The notes: generated from the letters alone by a model not told the origin. Positions 44,899 through 57,212 are shown, numbered from the stretch's first letter. The stretch is 64,000 nt of DNA from Phyto melanocephala (GCA_941918925.1 OW799236.1:83912213-83976212), one strand, 5' to 3'. Translations and numbers: made by a program.

Positions 44899-44994
44899 TT
44901 ACGCTCAAACATCATAGAAAATTTACACAGAGGAGTGTGTATGTGCATGCAAAGCCGTGACGGCCATTTGCCCGATGTGTTATTCCATAAATAA
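44899..44994 (+). pseudogene. Mariner transposase C-terminal end
   Basis: One open segment of about 31 codons ends at a natural-looking stop: RSNIIENLHRGVCMCMQSRD followed by GHLPDVLFHK. This matches the VIENxxxRVxxCxxSRGGHLxDVxFHK end of mariner transposases. It is probably the tail of the copy whose N-terminus lies at 42512. The Helitron at 45014 follows within 20 bases. Confidence 0.75.
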
Positions 44995-45013
44995 CCCTTT
45001 CCTATGTACTTTA

Positions 45014-45757
45014 TCTATATATATAAAAGTGAAACTCTGTGTGTGTGTGTGTTAGCTATAGACTCCGAAACTGTAAAACCGATCGGGCTCAAACTTTGGT
45101 AAGTTGTTGTACACATACCAGGGAGTGTTTATGGGTGGAAAAAAGTGGGCGGGGCCACGTTCATAAAAAATTAATTATCATTTTTAGCTACTTGCACATG
45201 ACCGATTTTTCTGAAACTTTGCACACATATCGAGCTCTCATGACTAAATAATTTCGTTATAAAAAAAGTGGGCGCGGCCACGCCCCTAAAATAGTTTTAA
45301 TTTTGAGGTACTTGCTCTAGACCGATTTTTCTGAAACTTTACACACATAGTGAGCTGTCATGACTTTATACTTTCGTGATTAAAAAAGTGGGCAGAGCCA
45401 CGCCCATAAAAAAAAAGTTATAATTTTGAGGTTCTTGCACTGGACCAATTTTTCTGAAACTTTGCACACATCCTGAGCTGTCATGACTTTAAAATTTCGT
45501 GATTAGAAAAGTGGGAAGTGCCATGCCCATAAAAAAGTGGTATCATTTTGAGGTACTTGCGCTGGACCGATTTTTCTGAAACTTTGCACACATATTGAGC
45601 TGCTATGACTTTACAATTTCGTGATTAGAACAGTGGGCAATGCCACGCCCATAAAAAAAATTATAATTTTTAGGTTTTTGCACTTGATATTCAATTAAAA
45701 TTTAGAATGCATTTCGATTTATTAAGAGGCGTAGCAACGCGCGCCGGGTTTGGCTAG
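45014..45757 (+). mobile_element. Canonical non-autonomous Helitron with five 122-bp tandem units
   Basis: The 5' end TCTATATATATAAAAGTG follows A (45013). The 3' end ACGCGCGCCGGGTTTGGCTAG stops at 45757 and is followed by T. These are textbook Helitron termini and the A^T target. The 744-bp body starts with a GT microsatellite (about 45038-45050). It then has five diverged units with anchors at about 45144, 45268, 45389, 45511 and 45632 (spacing 121-124). There is no coding for Rep/helicase, so it depends on an autonomous relative. The copy at 5750-6300 shares the array and the 3' end. Confidence 0.9.
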
Positions 45758-45764
45758 TGATTTA

Positions 45765-47140
45765 ATATAACAATCAAAAGATTTAATATTGTGTTTTCTA
45801 ATTAATTCAAATATTGCGTTAATTTTGGGACACCCATTATTTTAATTTTTATTACGGTGCAAAGTATTTTTCTAATAATTTCTGGTTAAATATTAATTTT
45901 TAGTTTTTTTTTTATTTCTGTTTTACTGTTGCAACAAGTGCTTAAAAGCTTGTTGTAGCACTCACAAATTTCGTATATATTTTTCTTAAAGTTCTTTTAT
46001 TTATAACAAATGAATGTTGTATGAATGACTAATTCATTGGTAATTCTCTTTACATGAAAGCGCATGCAAGCTGGTACTTAAAAATATTCATAGATCAACA
46101 GTGAGATAAAGATATATTTTTTTGTTGCAATATTTGATAAAGAAAATAAAATAAAATTTTTTAAAGTATGATTTATTTGCTGTTATGAGGCGATTATTAT
46201 TTATTATTAGAAATTTATGCAAAATTTTAAACTTGGAGTTTGAACCATATAAATGAATTTTATAAATGATTTGACCATAAATGTTCTTTGAAGGTTGAAC
46301 AATTATTAAATATAATATTTTAAAAAATTATTTATTTTTCTGTATATTTTATTAAAAATATTTTGTGAAGACTACTACGTCATTCCAAGAAATAGTCAAT
46401 ACATTATTATTTATAAATTTTAATCAAGATTTAAGATTATTGATTTGTGATTTACAAAAAGGCATTTTCATTTCAGCATTAAAAAGGTATTTATTAAAGT
46501 ACTAATAATTAAAAACTTACATTTCTTTAAACTTTTTTTAATTATTGTAAATAATTTTAATCCAGGATAAGATAGTTTTCTTATCGTAAGCATTTATAAA
46601 TATTTAAAAATAATTCCGATATTAGCCAAGTGAAATTAGGTTCTTAAAATCACAATATAAATATTAGATCTCTGACGACACATGTAACCCTAAAACGGAT
46701 AAAAAATTATCAAGAGGCAAATAAATAAAGCTAAGACCCATATATGAAAATTACAACAACAATAATTTAAACCTTCCAATAAAATCTCTGAAAATTCGCG
46801 GCCATAACCCATCGCAGTTGAAATCTATATAAGACCACCAAACTAATTCTACACAAACTTTATCCACTAGAAAACCACTATTAAGGACTGCCAGGAGTTT
46901 CACAACTTCAAGGGATAAATAACTCAAACTTTGGACCAACTCTTACAAGGAACTGCTTTAAACAGCTAGCTGCCCACTTCGCATATGCAGCGGGCATATT
47001 ATTATGTATCGTTTGTTTATATCTCCCAGAAATTGATAAAATATTATCAAGCTAAACTTGATAAAATATCATCCAACAATAGCACGCAATCATTATTATC
47101 CCTATTATCTAGAAATTCTGGAACTCAGAACATTTTTTCG
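45765..47140. other. AT-rich DNA without a recognised gene
   Basis: No coding or transposon ends that I can assign. The frame 46751-46939 (minus, 62 codons) has no motif. Confidence 0.5.
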
Positions 47141-47149
47141 CTGAATGTA

Positions 47150-47690
47150 CAGGTTGTGTAATTATTAAGGTGTCAGAAAAGACGATCTCAATAAATGCCA
47201 AAAGTGGAGGGTATTAACCTAATCAAACATGATCAACAAAATAGCTGCGAACATAAGTACCATGATCTTTACCATATTACTATGCAATGTGCTATGAAAA
47301 GAATAAGCGGAATTCCAAAGGATCCTATATTGATCAAGAAAATAGTCTCAGAATAAGAGTCAAATAATCCGTAGAATGGAACTCTTGTTTTCATTTTATG
47401 TTTACTGATTTTGATTAAGCTTTTGATACTTTTTCACATGAAGTAGTATGATTATCGTTACGCTGCATAGTAATCCCACAAAAAAATTTCTCTCACTTCA
47501 AACATTTACACTAGTAGGTACAACTGTCGAGTCCTTTATAAAATGAAACTGGGAAAAAATCCAGACAGTAAACTACTAGACAAAGCTGCATATAATCGCA
47601 TCTTCTATATAACATAGTCTTTGATACCATTGTCCTGAATAACTCTCGCCTCAACAACATACAACAAACATATTTTCGTCAACACCAATT
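47150..47690 (+). pseudogene. LINE (RTE-like) reverse transcriptase relic
   Basis: The plus strand near 47205-47290 resembles the region before the palm (KVEGINLIKHDQQNSCEHKY). Near 47375-47445 it reads VEWNSCFHFMFTDFD, a stop, then AFDTFSHEVV. This is the first catalytic motif FxDFxxAFD with one codon turned into a stop. Sequence to 47690 continues in several frames without a clear YADD box. It is truncated at a hAT-like insertion at 47700. It is probably related to the element at 39660-40490. Confidence 0.6.
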
Positions 47691-47699
47691 CATACATAC

Positions 47700-49010
47700 T
47701 AGGGTGATCGATTCGGTTTTACAACCGGTGGAAAACCCGGTTTTTTACTCTTTCAGCTGGCGGTTTTTTTCCAAATGTAAATTTTTCGAATGTCGAATAC
47801 ACCGGTTTTTTTATTCACAGAAGCCGGCTTTTTTCATTTTTAGTCTTATGTTAATTTATCTTTGTAACCAAACGTAACATACAATATTTATTACTCAAAA
47901 AAATTCTAAAAATCAGAAAATTTATTAAATAAATACTCTTCCATAATAATGTAAGAAATTTATTTGTTGTTTCAAAAACAAATGTAAAATAAGAAAAATA
48001 ATTAGGTTAAATATTATTTGTTTTAAATGGAGAGCAAGTATTTTATACGTTGTTGCGCTTATAATTTGCTATAATAATAAGCTGTTCAGAAAAGTTTTTT
48101 TTTTACCAAATTATTGTACTTTGCAAGTACAATAATAATTTTCGAATTTCATAATATTTTGCTTCTACGAAATCCAGCGACTTGTACTAAAGACTACCCA
48201 GAGCTTAACTAATATTTCTGATAACATATGACTTGTATACTAAAATAGTTTGGCAAACAAAGGGTCATTATTACTACTTTCCTATGAAGTTAATGTTAAT
48301 AAAACGTATCTTTGACTACAGTGACTTGTGACTTTTTAATATTTTTCATTACTACAGCCTCCTCTTTATAACAAAGTTTTTTGTTTTTTAATATGGCAGT
48401 ACCAGAGCAAATACCGATTACTTTTCACAAATAAATTTAGTTCTTAAAAAATGTAGTGGCAACAATGTAAATTCATAAATTTTATTTGCAAAATGAAATA
48501 AAAATTTTGATGATTAATTTACTGTTTTGTGTCACTAATATTAGAAAATTAAAACTTAAAAAAGTTAGAAAGGTCGAAGTAGAAAAGAAAATATAAATCA
48601 CAATTTAGTTGCCATATTTTGTTTTATGTAGAGAAACAATGGCATTTTTAAATTTATAAACCTTACCTTAAAAGTTAAAGGTAATTGAAGCATAAACATA
48701 ACTTTTCGACCACTTTTAGGTAAAAAGTGTCTGTCCTCTAACATCTTTATTTTGCATAACGGCATTTTATAACAATGCCATTGAATGTGTGTCAACTTAA
48801 AATGCAATTAAACCATAGAATAAACTAGTTTATACATACATATATATGTATCTCTGTCATGGGTATAAGAAAGAATTATATTTTATGTATTCGACCGGTT
48901 AACGGGTTTTTTCTAAATTTTGAAAAGAGCGACCGGTTTTTTTTTAAATTCTAAATTTCAAGCTATTTGAAAACCGGGTTCTTAAAAATGTCGAATAATC
49001 AATCACCCTA
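47700..49010. mobile_element. hAT-like non-autonomous element
   Basis: The inverted ends TAGGGTGATCGATT (47700-47713) and AATCAATCACCCTA (48997-49010) differ at one position. The flanks ATACATAC (47692-47699) and ATAGATAC (49011-49018) form an 8-bp duplication with one mismatch, as expected of hAT transposons, whose ends commonly begin T/CAGGG. Near both ends are repeated ACCGG(T)TTTTTT and CCGGTT motifs (47720-47830, 48894-48985). The 1311-bp interior has no open frame longer than 69 codons and no zinc finger or dimerisation motif. It is therefore non-autonomous. Confidence 0.75.
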
Positions 49011-49014
49011 ATAG

Positions 49015-49875
49015 ATACCCACCAAAAAACTCCATTACCAGATATCGCTTACTTAGTGCTTACTTTATTCCTAAAGCGTTTCTGGATATCATGATTTTTA
49101 TATGTTTTTCTCTACTTCGTGGGTCCTTTTTTAACAATTATAAGCGCTAATATTATCACTAAAGGAACGGCTAATCATGCCTTCCCCTTACGCACTACTA
49201 AAAAAGGAATCAGCCCGTGAGGGAGAAATATAAAAAAAATTCATTACTAAAGTAAATTTGTATTCTTTTTTCTATTAATGAAACAATAGGCAGTACTAAC
49301 TGCATATTTTGGTTAGCTTTCGTATGAAAACCATTTAAGCAATTCCATGGATGCAATACGGTCAGGATATTAAGTCTGCACTGCTTATAAAATTCGAAGA
49401 ATTTTTTGTGAGTTATAACTGGACGAATTCCGATAAAATTTCTTATAGGGTTTTCTGTAGACATAAACAATTAGAAGAATGAGCAAAATTCAGAAAAATT
49501 GTTAAGTATTTCTTAGAACATATTTTATTTTATGCAAATAATAGTATACTTATTCACTTGAAACTACGTCTTTTAAAATATTTTCTTTAATAGATATGTA
49601 AACATGAAGTTTTTACATAGATACAGGGGACCTTAAAGATATTGTTTCCATTTTATTTATAGAATTTGGAAGTTCAAATTGAGACGGAGTATGGGCTTTC
49701 AAAAAATACTTTTTCCTTTATTTTTGGGGGAGAGGTAAGCGGTCCAAGTTCGACTAATTATGAGTAAAATATCAAATGAAAAATTTGAAATAATTTTTTT
49801 GACTTTCAAAATTTTGCTCTGTATTTACATAAATTTTGTGTTTAACCCTTCGTCTGACGCATGAGTTTGGTTAAA
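49015..49875. other. Unassigned DNA
   Basis: The minus frame 49210-49470 (86 codons) has no motif that I can name. It could continue the LINE relic interrupted at 47700, but I cannot show this. Confidence 0.4.
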
Positions 49876-49877
49876 CC

Positions 49878-52600
49878 TTTTTATACCCGCCACCAAAAAA
49901 ATGGTGGGGGTATATTCATTTTGTCATTCCGTTTGTAACACATCGAAATATCCATTTTAGACCCCATAAAGTATATATATTCTGAATCGGGGTTTGATTT
50001 TATGACGATCTAGCTATGTCCGTCCGTCTGTCCGTCTGTTGAAAGCACGATAGAGGTCGCACCGAAAAAGCTAGGGGGCTCAAATTTTGCCAGAATCTTT
50101 CTTATAGACAAGGTTTAATTGGTATTGAAAATGGGCTATCTCGGAATATTAGGAAGAGAGTTATAGCTTGAAAAGCAAGAGTAGGTCGAAAAAACCGTGT
50201 CCTTCGAACATCGAATAAAATGGAATTGTGTCCAAACGCCTTAACGTAGACTCATGAAACTTCGAATATATATTTCCTGGGTAAAGACAATATTTTCCCC
50301 GAAAATTGTTTAAATCTATGTATTAGGAGAGGAGTTATCGATCAAAATGTACGAAAATTTATACCGCACAGTGTATTTTTTGGTATATTTAAAAACAAAA
50401 ACGTCATAAAAGCAACAAAATTGGATGTACGACTCTGAAATTCTGCACACTTTGCTTTTTGGTGACACACTTTCTTGTAACGGCAAATCAATGTGCCGCG
50501 CCCACTTTTACGCCCACCTCCCATATAACGTTTTAACTAAAATTCATATAATTTCTCTATTAATAAAGATTTTGGAATAATAAAGGCCTATATTGAAACA
50601 CCTCAGTTGTACTCATTCGCAGAAATAACTTTGACACGCCTACTATAACGCCCACTTTTCACGTTATCTACCGTTAATGAAATTCAAAAGCTCATAAAAC
50701 CGCTAAAATTAGAGGTATGATGATAAATTTTGCTACGTCTATCCCCCTAGGCAATTTCATTACTATGCCAAAAAATTAAGGTGCCACGCCCACTTTTACG
50801 CCCACCTCCCATATAACGTTTTACCTAAAATTCATATAATTTCTCTATTAATAAGGATTTTGGAATAATAAAGGACTACATTGAAACACCTAAGTTTTAC
50901 TCATTAGCAAAAACAACTTTGACACGCCTACTATAACGCCCACTGTCACTATTGAATTGTGTCCAGACGCATAAACGTAGTCATGAAACTTCGAATATAT
51001 ATTAATCGAGTCAAAAGATTATTTTTCCCTGAAAATCCCTTAAATCTATGAATTAGGAAAAGAGTTATAGATAAAAATGTACGAAAATTTATACCGCACA
51101 GTGTATATTTCAAATTTAAAACGTAATTAAACTGACAAAACTATATGTACGATTCTGAAATTTTGCAAACATGGCTTTTTGGTCAAAGTCTTCGTTATAA
51201 CGGAAAATAGATGTGCCACGCACACTTTTTTCCTTAAATTTTTATAAAAATATATTAGTCATATATATTAGCATTTATTCATCTTACACTGCGCCATTTA
51301 TTGTACTGTAGCTAAATATAAGATAAAGATGATAAGATAGATGACTCTACTAGCAACTACTAGATGGCATGCTAACAACTTATTTTTATGTTCTCCTGAA
51401 ATTATGCTCTATTAAAAATGGGAATTTAGGAAAATTTTGACCTAAGTAAAAAAAATATCTCTAAACATTATAAACAATTTATTTTCATGTACTAATGGCT
51501 AACAAATTTTAAAATCATACAAAACTTATTTCGTTTGAAAATCTTTTAAAAGCAAAATGTTATAGAAGTTTAAAAATCAAATCTTACTTATAAATTTCCC
51601 GTTTTAGAAAAATGCAGAGAATGTATATTTTAAATCACCCTGTGGCCCTTAAAATTTAACCTTAAATTCACTTTCTTCCTCTTAAATTCATGTAAATTCT
51701 CTATGAATAAAGATTTTGGAATACTAAAGGACTATATTGAAATATCTAAGTTATGTTTATTAGCAGAAACTTTATTGACACGCGTATTTTAACGGCCACT
51801 TTCATTGAAAGACTAAATTTACGAAAACATTTTACTAGCATACCGAAGTTATAATGGGTGGTTTAATTTTAAGGGACTATGTTGATTTTGAATAAAATTA
51901 TTATGAAATTATTATCATTTATTTTTATAATGATAATATTTGTATGGTTCAATTATGTATGGAACAAAATATCGGCCAAATGGCCCCCCAACCTAGGCGG
52001 CACACTTAGATCCGATAGTCCATATTTTCAATGACACTGTTGATGCTCAATTGTTGGGCACGATGTTGAGTCGAGGTTGCTTGCTCTTTTGCCACGTTAT
52101 CGTGAAAAACAGCAATGTTTCCCATTCAGCGAACTAAGATGGCATTCACTGATGATTTCACATTTCATACAGACCTGCTTTGCAGACATTTAAATATTTT
52201 TTACAATTCTCACGATTGTGGACGAATTCGAACGATTATGTTGACCAAAAGAATCACGAAGTGCACAAAATGCATTTTGATTTGAACGCCCATTTTTATA
52301 AAAATCTTTAATATTTAAAAGCGTTGCTCATTTGCGTATCTTTCCACTGTTCAAAATGAGTTAGTCTGAGATTGAGAAATGTCAAATGAAATACTAGAAA
52401 AACGTTGAAGTTTATATGTGGTTCACCTTAAACATGGGCTCTTAATATTTAACCACCCCATATTATGATACATATTTTATTATAAAGAGATTATTCTAAA
52501 GCGATTACCAAAATAATAAATATTGTGCTTTAAATGTACACAAAATTGGTGGTGGGTATAAAAGATTCGGCACAGCCGAATATAGTGCTCTTACTTGTTT
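49878..52600. mobile_element. Long DINE-1/Helitron-like element B
   Basis: The start TTATACCCGCCACC with GGTGGGGGTATA and the end ATTCGGCACAGCCGAAT...GCTCTTACTTGTTT are as in element A. The early section with TTATACCGCACAGTGTAT (about 50225-50510) occurs a second time at about 50945-51215, so part of the 5' domain is duplicated. About 430 bp of AT-rich sequence (51230-51655) replaces part of the third unit and ends GGCCCTTAAAATTTAACC, like a mariner terminal repeat. The deleted mariner passenger is at 51854-52460. Confidence 0.75.
51854..52460 (-). mobile_element. Deleted mariner passenger inside DINE-like element B
   Basis: The ends ATGGGTGGTTTAATTTTAAG and CTTAATATTTAACCACCCCA are inverted, with TA adjacent. 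The interior matches the copy at 15125-15734, with recognisable but broken N-terminal transposase coding on the minus strand (region 52200-52370). The catalytic core is missing. Confidence 0.7.
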
Positions 52601-52604
52601 TATT

Positions 52605-53340
52605 TAGGTACGATACTCAACAAGATTTTTTATGTAAATTGTCCAATAATGACAACCAGAAAAATAACATTCATATACTCAAACAATTTAGTACCTGCTT
52701 AGCTTGTAATCGTTGTTAGGAAGACCAATAAATGAAAGATTTTGTTAAATAATTTTTTTCAATAATTTAATTGGATAAACCATTTAATTTTTATTCTGAC
52801 TTATTTAGATTTCACCAGTAGTGACCAGTGGTAGCGGTGCTGATATTTTGGGAAAGGAACATTTTGTTTTTCGAATTAATTATATTTAAAACTGAGTGGA
52901 TCTGCCTAGAATCATGTGTAAGCAATGTGAAAATCAAACCACGTGTTGAAAGTAGGTTTAACATTTTCTCTAATCCCGAATTAAAAATTCTTTGAGAAAT
53001 ATATATGTTACTAGCGAATCTCCTGCACACTTCGTAGTGCAAAAAAAAGAAAATAAAAAAATCAATTCGAATTTAAATCGCGATCTTGTCGAATAAATTT
53101 TTGTTGTTGTTTTTTTTTTATATAAACAAAAAATCACATGTTGACATGAAAAGTCATAACTCACGAACTCGCCGACCGACATAAACATAAACCATCTACA
53201 CGACCATAGGAACAAACCCTAAAAATTTCATCGAATTCGGTTAGACCGTTCGTGAGTAATACAGTTACAACGCACTTGCAACAATTTTTTATATATAAAG
53301 ATTTCTACCGTAAGTTTTTTGAGGATAGCCCCAATTATGC
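52605..53340. other. Unassigned AT-rich DNA
   Basis: Short minus-strand frames 52812-53042 and 52970-53215 lack recognisable motifs. The sequence AAATTTCATCGAATTCGGTT near 53225 and its surroundings resemble the generic tail of a short repeat, but I cannot name it. Confidence 0.4.
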
Positions 53341-53343
53341 TTT

Positions 53344-53585
53344 CATATCGACCCCTGTGCGCGAAATTATCGTATGTTACGAAAGCATAATTTTACAGGT
53401 GAGCTTTTTTATTACTTTTAAATAAATACGATAAAATGTGCACAGTGTTATCTTTATAACTAAAACAGTTATCGCTATAATATTTAACAGCAGATGGATT
53501 AATTGATGTAGAACCCATTAGCATAAAAAAGTTAATTTCTAAACTAACACAACATACGATAATTTCGCTCACAGGGAACGATATG
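53344..53585. repeat. 242-bp inverted repeat
   Basis: The left arm CATATCG-AC-CCCTGTGCGCG continues AAATTATCGTATGTT. It is inverted on the right (53547-53585) with three differences. The left arm also sits inside a small hairpin (AATTATGCTTTC near 53332 and GAAAGCATAATT near 53380). No clear target duplication is seen outside. It is a MITE candidate or an inverted duplication. Confidence 0.55.
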
Positions 53586-53589
53586 TAAA

Positions 53590-55250
53590 CAATTTTAGCA
53601 ATTCCATAAATGCTATAGATTAGGAAAATAAAATCAAAACTGCTTACAAAATTTTTTTTATTGATAGTTACCATTTTAGGAGTGCTCTATAACCATTATC
53701 TAATATGTTTTTAAATATTTATAAATATTTATTTATATTTATCCATAGTATGTTAAACCATGTACTTCCTTATTCCCTGACACAAGGAGATCTTTTTTAT
53801 ATAAAAAAAAACTTGAAGAACAAATTTTTATTGCATAAAATTTGAAAATTGTCAAATTAATATTTGTCAATTAAGTTCACGTAAATACGTGTGCTCAAAA
53901 AAAGACTATCACTTTGAACAGCTGCTATGCTTCCATCACAGAAGTTCTGCCAGTGGGTGAAAGTTTATAAATGCCTGCAAACATTTTGTGTCGGTTCAAT
54001 TAAATTTAGTTTTGTTGCAAAACCGACAATTTTCTTTTTAAAGTTTAGAAAAAAAAAATAATAATTTTTTTTCTTATTTATACCAAAAGATAATTTTATA
54101 ACAAATTCGATATATTTTACCGTTATATCATTCAGCCAATATGAATAAAGTCAAATATACTAAGTTTAAATAAAATTGTAAAAATGTTCATGATATAAAA
54201 ATAAACATAAATGTTTATTGAAATGACACAAAAATTAAAACTTAATATTGAAAGAGAAAGATGTGGAAGAAACTATCTAACTAACTGGCTATTTAATAAT
54301 ACAATAAGCATAAGCATACTAACTGAACTGAATTGAATACTAAACATTTACGAGCTACCAAACCCAGCCAGCCACTATTAAAAAGCTATCAAAAGGTATA
54401 AAAATGAAATTGACTAAACTTGAACGTAAGAAACAGAGATAGAAACCAAATTACTGTAATACAATATTGGTGGCGGACATATAAAACTCATGTTATTGTG
54501 CATCGTTAAACTCGCATACACATAAATATTTATATTGAAGAAAATATAATAAACAATTAAAGTTATCAAACACAGGACTCACCAAAAAAAAAAACACAAT
54601 TGAACATAAAATTTTTTAGCAAACGGCCAACGAATGCAAAATGTAAAAAATTTCCATTACGAGCACAATCATCGAAACCTTTAACATTATTACGAGTGTT
54701 TCTTTTATTTTGGAAATTTGTCTCCATTCGTATTTTTGTTAAAGGTTGATTTCCTAGCGAAAAACCTTTCGCTTAAAACAAATATGTTGACAAGTGGATA
54801 ACAGGAGCAGCTAGAGCGACATCAACAGCAGCAACAACACCAAATGGCTACATACTTAGTGGCCACCAAATACTGGGAGTCATATTAACAAAACGACAAC
54901 AAGAAATGGACTAGAAAATAATATTATATAATCTAAAGAGAAATTTAAAACGTTTTGAAATTATAAATTTGGTAACCTTTGCTTTTGGCTTTAAAACTGC
55001 TTACTCGATATGGTTCGCTTTAAGTGAATGAATATTATACGCAGGCTATCAATACTGTAACAAAACAGTTTCAGGGGTTTTTATCAATTACCCATGTCTC
55101 TTGAGGTACCCAAGACATATTGTCATCGTTTGGGCAGGAGTATCAAATCTTGTAATTAAGTGGTGGGCCAAGAAACTTTACATAAAACCGAGAATTCTTT
55201 TCAGATGCAAAAGTAGCTTAAGAACGAGCTTGTCATAGATATGAGAAATA
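53590..55250. other. AT-rich DNA without a recognised gene
   Basis: No motif or transposon end found. A CAG/CAA-rich run lies near 54825-54843. Confidence 0.5.
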
Positions 55251-55252
55251 TT

Positions 55253-55253
55253 T

Positions 55254-55285
<32 letters not shown>

Positions 55286-55910
55286 TTTAATCAACATAAT
55301 AATATTTACAGTTGAGCAACATTTTTAATTTAATTACAAAAATAAAGAAAAATAAAAACAACATTAAACGTATGCATTTGAGTTTAGAAATCTTATCAGC
55401 TTTCCACTTGTTACAGCAACATTATCAGAAAAGTCAATGTGAACATAGAACTTATTTACCTCAGCACAAATTCTTCTAATTGGATCAAAGTTAATGTAGT
55501 TTGATCTATGAAATGGTACATATAACGGTTCATAAAATCTAAGCTGCCTATTAGGAACATTGATGCATATTTTATGTCGAAGATATGTAGAATCAATTTT
55601 GCCTTGAATAATATTTATGACAAATGCAATATTGGAAACAATTCTTCGGCTTTGTAACGTTGGGAGCGCAATGAGTAGTAAACGACTACGGTATGACGGT
55701 AAGTTTGTATTAGGATTCCAACGAAGGTTACGAAGGCAGAACAGCAAAAATTGTTTTTGGACTGATTCAAGTTTTTGAATATAAACATCATATTGGGGAT
55801 CCCAAATTACTGATCCATATTCCAGTAAAGGTCTTCGATCCCTAATAGATGCTGGGATAAATAGAGTTGTTAACAGAATGCTTGAATTTGGACGTTTGAT
55901 TTTCTAACAA
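55253..55910 (-). pseudogene. LINE 3' end with AAAT tail
   Basis: On the minus strand, coding from about 55900 reads RDRRPLLEYGSVIWDPQYDV and YIQKLESVQKQFLLF, the end of a non-LTR reverse transcriptase. The open segment 55747-55364 follows with LPTLQSRRIVSNIAFVINII, VPNRQLRFYEPLYVPFHRSN and DPIRRICAEVNKFYVHIDF. It ends in a regular AAAT repeat tail of about eight units (55253-55284). The sequence is similar in order and motifs to 21184-22100, indicating the same Jockey/CR1-like group, but it is better preserved. It is 5'-truncated, with only the last 200 or so codons. Confidence 0.8.
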
Positions 55911-55914
55911 AACG

Positions 55915-57205
55915 TTATTTAAATTCCAGTCTGAACTACAGCATTTTTTCTATGACATTTAAGTATTAATCCGTGCCATGTGAAACCTGCCTTTATGATT
56001 ATATTCAAAATCAGTGAAAGGAAGCGGACTATATGATCACAGATATCAGTTTTAAGAGTATACCTAAAAGGAATTATTGCTTGAGATTTAATGTACTATT
56101 TTAAGGGCTTGCAGTTTTCATTAACGAATATTAGATGGATATAGGCACTAGAACCGATATCTTTATTTATCATAAGAAAGACCATATGCAGTTATTATAG
56201 AATCTCTGATGATATGTTCCAAGTAAAGATTTTTAGACTAACGTATCCATACTTAATATTTACATGTGCCAAGTTTCTCCTAACGTTGATAGTCAGCCAC
56301 CTCTTAAGAACTTGGAGGAATAGCTTGTCAAATCAAAGTAAGGGTCTTTAAATAAGTATTGATCACGACGTTGGATACAGTAATACTGCGGTGTTATTAG
56401 CAGTAAAAGTATCGCCAAGCCTGCTCTGTGAATCGCTCCTACAGTCAGATTTATTATGAATTAATAAGAGCGTGAATGAGAGGTGACATAATGCTGTGGT
56501 TGGAGCACCAACAAGATTCATTCTGAAGAATGTTTTAATTGAATAAGCTTCATCTTGTCCCCGAAAAAATCCAAAAAGGTCAGTATCACATGAACTTTCA
56601 GCGACAGAGAAAATATGAAAGGCTCGGCATTGTGCCTGGGTAATGACTAATGGCAGCCTTATCACAAGCTTCATTACACTTATCGTCTTCTTAAATGGAA
56701 AAAGCTAATCTGCTATGCAAAGCAAAAACAATATACTTTATGGAATCGCAATGATATTAGAAAAGTAACGAAGAAAAAAATAAGGAAATTCAGACAGTAC
56801 GGATCTGACATGGTAACAGAAGGGACACAGATTATCAAAGCATTATTACCAAAGGTCAACCCAGTCTGAAGCTACTGTTGCGGCTCACTATTCGGTAAGA
56901 GTTGTGATCGCGACACTCCGAACTATTGTAGGATAAGCAAGAATAAGGAAGAGCAGAACACGTTGTCTGCAACAGAACTATAGAACTAAGTTGCTCGGTA
57001 AATGATTTTAAAGAAAATTAAGAAATACATCTGTGTGTAAACAGGAGGATAACCTCGATCCATTAAGAGTCTTTAATAGCTTGAAGGTAGGTAATCATGG
57101 CCTATGACTGTATCTGTACCGTCTTCTTTTAAATAATAAACGCACAATGAACACCAAGGTACTCCAAGGAAAGGTGTGAGAAATATTTTTTTTTTTAATT
57201 TTAAG
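55915..57205. other. Unassigned DNA
   Basis: The minus frame 56363-56674 (103 codons) has no motif that I can name. The base composition is less AT-rich than the neighbouring stretches, so decayed coding of some element is possible. Confidence 0.35.
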
Positions 57206-57212
57206 CATTATC

